Shown in pieces: positions 62,645-64,000 of a stretch of 64,000 bases of DNA. The DNA lies in the NCBI GenBank assembly GCA_028274465.1, contig CM051456.1, forward strand, positions 101,407,348 through 101,471,347. The letters are read 5' to 3'. A program made the position numbers and the translations under genes. Origin of the DNA: Plantago ovata (Eukaryota > Streptophyta > Magnoliopsida > Lamiales > Plantaginaceae). Below the pieces are notes generated by a model, which had not been told where the DNA came from, searched no databases, and was given only the letters and a program-made list of their open reading frames with translations. Position 1 is the first letter of the stretch; each line of letters starts with the position of its first letter.

Positions 62645-64000
62645 CTATCTCTTCTTTTTGCGGGTACTAGTCTTCCCCTTCATTGATCTCCTTTCCATGC
62701 CACGAACCTGTGAATAAGAAAGAATATAGGCTGCAAGACCACAATAGTGAGTAATAATATCTGGCGGCTCTGGTGGATCAGGTATGGCTTGCAATACGTG
62801 TTGTTTGCCATCCACCTCGATGGTGCAAGTTCTTTGGTAGATGTCCATTACGGAGCGTAGTTTAGTCAATAATGTTTGCCCTAAGAGTATGACATCCCCC
62901 ATCCCAGGTGCAGATGCCGGCATAACTACGAAATTGGTGTATATTGATGCTTCACCAATCTTGACCAACACATTTTTCACAACGCCTTCGGGTCTCATGA
63001 ATGATCCATCCGCCAGTCGCACAATAGCCCTTTCCTCGGATAATTTTCCAAGGTTACTCTTTTCAAACACATTCAAAGGAATTATGTTTGAGTAGGATCC
63101 CGTGTCTAGTGTGGCACGGACATCTTCAAGCTCACCAATCCCTACCTTAACATCGAAACTTTTAGGGAGTGGTTCGGGATCCTCTTGCTCCTCATCACTT
63201 GTGTTAGAACCAAGGTCCTCCTCTTCTTCCTCAGCCTGTAGAAGTTCTTCCTTCATGCAACACTCGCACCTAACGACCTTCTCAGTGTTGCCTTGTTCCT
63301 TACTTGCTCTTCGGTCGATCAACTCTTGCATCTTTTGATGGGCAAGCCTAGTGCTCTCTTCCAACTTATCGAGCCTTGCCCTAGTCTTCTCGGAATCCTC
63401 TTCATACCGTTTGAGAAAACTTTGTGTGTGATCGACCATCTTCTGTAAGTTCTCCATCAGTAGAGCCGTCTTCGACTTCGGTGGCTCTTTCGTAGCGGGG
63501 TTTTCGCAGTGATCATTACCATAGTTAAGCCTACTACGGTCTTGGTTAGGTCCATAGGTTTGGTTAGCCGGTGCATATACTTGATTGTTGCGGTATCCTC
63601 TTCTCCAGAATCCACCTCGAGGATTCCTACCGTCTTGTCCGTAGCTAACTTCTTGAGTACCAAACTCCGTAGCAAAGGCTTCTTCTTCGCCTCCTCGAGC
63701 CCAGTTGCCATCATCGTATGCCAACTCCGATCTACACATATGAGCTCCATGCCCATAGTTCTTGCATATTCGGCATACTTCGTTCGAAACAGTTGTTCCG
63801 GTGGCGCTCTTGAGGACTTGCTTCAATTCGTTGGTAAAGCACTCGAATTGATCCCCATTCCCCCTGTACATAGGGGCTTCTTGATTGGGTGGAGCTTCGG
63901 GTCCACGTCTCCTAACTATTGCTCTTGGGTCCTTGAACTGCGAACCCTTAGCAAGCCTTTCGAAAACTGCCCAGACGGCTTCTGCGGTTTCCTCCCAAAT
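62645..64000 (-). CDS. gag: F gag-protease, C-terminal 450 residues, open to window edge
   Basis: The frame is open from the window edge (IWEETAEAVWAVFERLAKG) to the stop at 62645 with no interruption. It shows zinc knuckle CRICKNYGHGAHMC, a Gly/Asn linker, a coiled segment (MENLQKMVDHTQSFLKRYEE), CECC, an acidic stretch and protease ATLDTGSYSNIIPLNVF with VILLGQTLL. It ends in GKTSTRKKKR. In D this region has a TGA where F has CGA (ARGGEEE), so F is the better preserved copy. The protein would form capsids and process itself; RT and integrase must be supplied by another element. The N-terminus is outside the window. Confidence 0.85.
   Translation of the reverse strand: MWEETAEAVWAVFERLAKGSQFKDPRAIVRRRGPEAPPNQEAPMYRGNGDQFECFTNELKQVLKSATGTTVSNEVCRICKNYGHGAHMCRSELAYDDGNWARGGEEEAFATEFGTQEVSYGQDGRNPRGGFWRRGYRNNQVYAPANQTYGPNQDRSRLNYGNDHCENPATKEPPKSKTALLMENLQKMVDHTQSFLKRYEEDSEKTRARLDKLEESTRLAHQKMQELIDRRASKEQGNTEKVVRCECCMKEELLQAEEEEEDLGSNTSDEEQEDPEPLPKSFDVKVGIGELEDVRATLDTGSYSNIIPLNVFEKSNLGKLSEERAIVRLADGSFMRPEGVVKNVLVKIGEASIYTNFVVMPASAPGMGDVILLGQTLLTKLRSVMDIYQRTCTIEVDGKQHVLQAIPDPPEPPDIITHYCGLAAYILSYSQVRGMERRSMKGKTSTRKKKR

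Larger units (their letters stand above)
57946..64000 (-). mobile_element. F, pol-less Athila-like gypsy element (incomplete at window end)
   Basis: Minus-strand relative of D inserted in H LTR 3. Within the window: 3' LTR, PPT and 3' modules, small ORF, spacer with hairpins, and most of gag-protease. Proteins are close to D, but the LTR hairpins use GTT loops instead of ATT. The gag start, PBS and 5' LTR are beyond 64000. Confidence 0.9.

Noticed and set aside
1-64000. Endogenous pararetrovirus (caulimovirid) sequence
   Set aside because: LTRs, integrases and target duplications are present, and no movement-protein-like ORF is seen.

Overview
This window looks like heterochromatic or intergenic DNA of a flowering plant, probably a eudicot with a large repeat-rich genome. 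I found no host gene, rRNA, functional tRNA gene, bacterial operon or CRISPR array. Essentially every base belongs to transposable elements inserted into one another, in various states of decay. The species cannot be named from the sequence.

Layout. (1) 1-1373 is the end of a CACTA-type DNA transposon that interrupts the gag of an old plus-strand Ty3/gypsy element, G1. G1 looks like the Tat lineage: CxFHxxxGHxxEEC gag motif, protease, reverse transcriptase, second-type RNase H and integrase. It occupies 1374-4471 and 23684-27611. (2) 4472-23683 is a Ty1/copia element, C1, inserted in G1 on the minus strand. Its 5' half (5' LTR, PBS, gag, protease, integrase N-terminus) has since been inverted, so its LTRs point in opposite directions. 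(3) 7758-17019, inside the C1 reverse transcriptase, is E, a pol-less Athila-like gypsy element with gag-protease, a second ORF and target duplication AAAAG. (4) From 27612 a second copia element, C2 (minus strand), lies in the 3' region of G1. Its 3' LTR is split by D (28115-36482, pol-less Athila-like, target duplication ATAGT) and its 5' LTR is split at 45829. (5) 45830-57945 is H, a chromovirus-like, gag-only gypsy unit arranged LTR-internal-LTR-internal-LTR. (6) From 57946 to the window end, H's third LTR is interrupted by F, a relative of D whose gag-protease frame is still open at the window edge.

How the parts work together. None of these elements looks autonomous. The copia pol genes carry nonsense and frameshift changes. 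E, D, F and H carry only gag or gag-protease and must borrow reverse transcriptase and integrase. What appears kept are RNA and DNA signals: PBS (tRNA-Met for C1, C2 and H; tRNA-Asp for E and D), polypurine tracts, LTR ends and target duplications.

The most interesting signals are structural. Both copia leaders hold four spaced hairpins with a nearly invariant AGGCGGC loop and stems that change in a compensatory way. In C1 a GTAAGT donor inside the LTR and a CTCTAG acceptor just before gag would join an LTR-encoded acidic ORF to gag in phase, leaving PBS and hairpins only in unspliced RNA. The three Athila-like elements carry family-specific hairpins with a GCG-NNN-CGC core both in the LTR and before the second ORF, suggesting a shared promoter module. 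These are inferences from reading the sequence and have not been tested.
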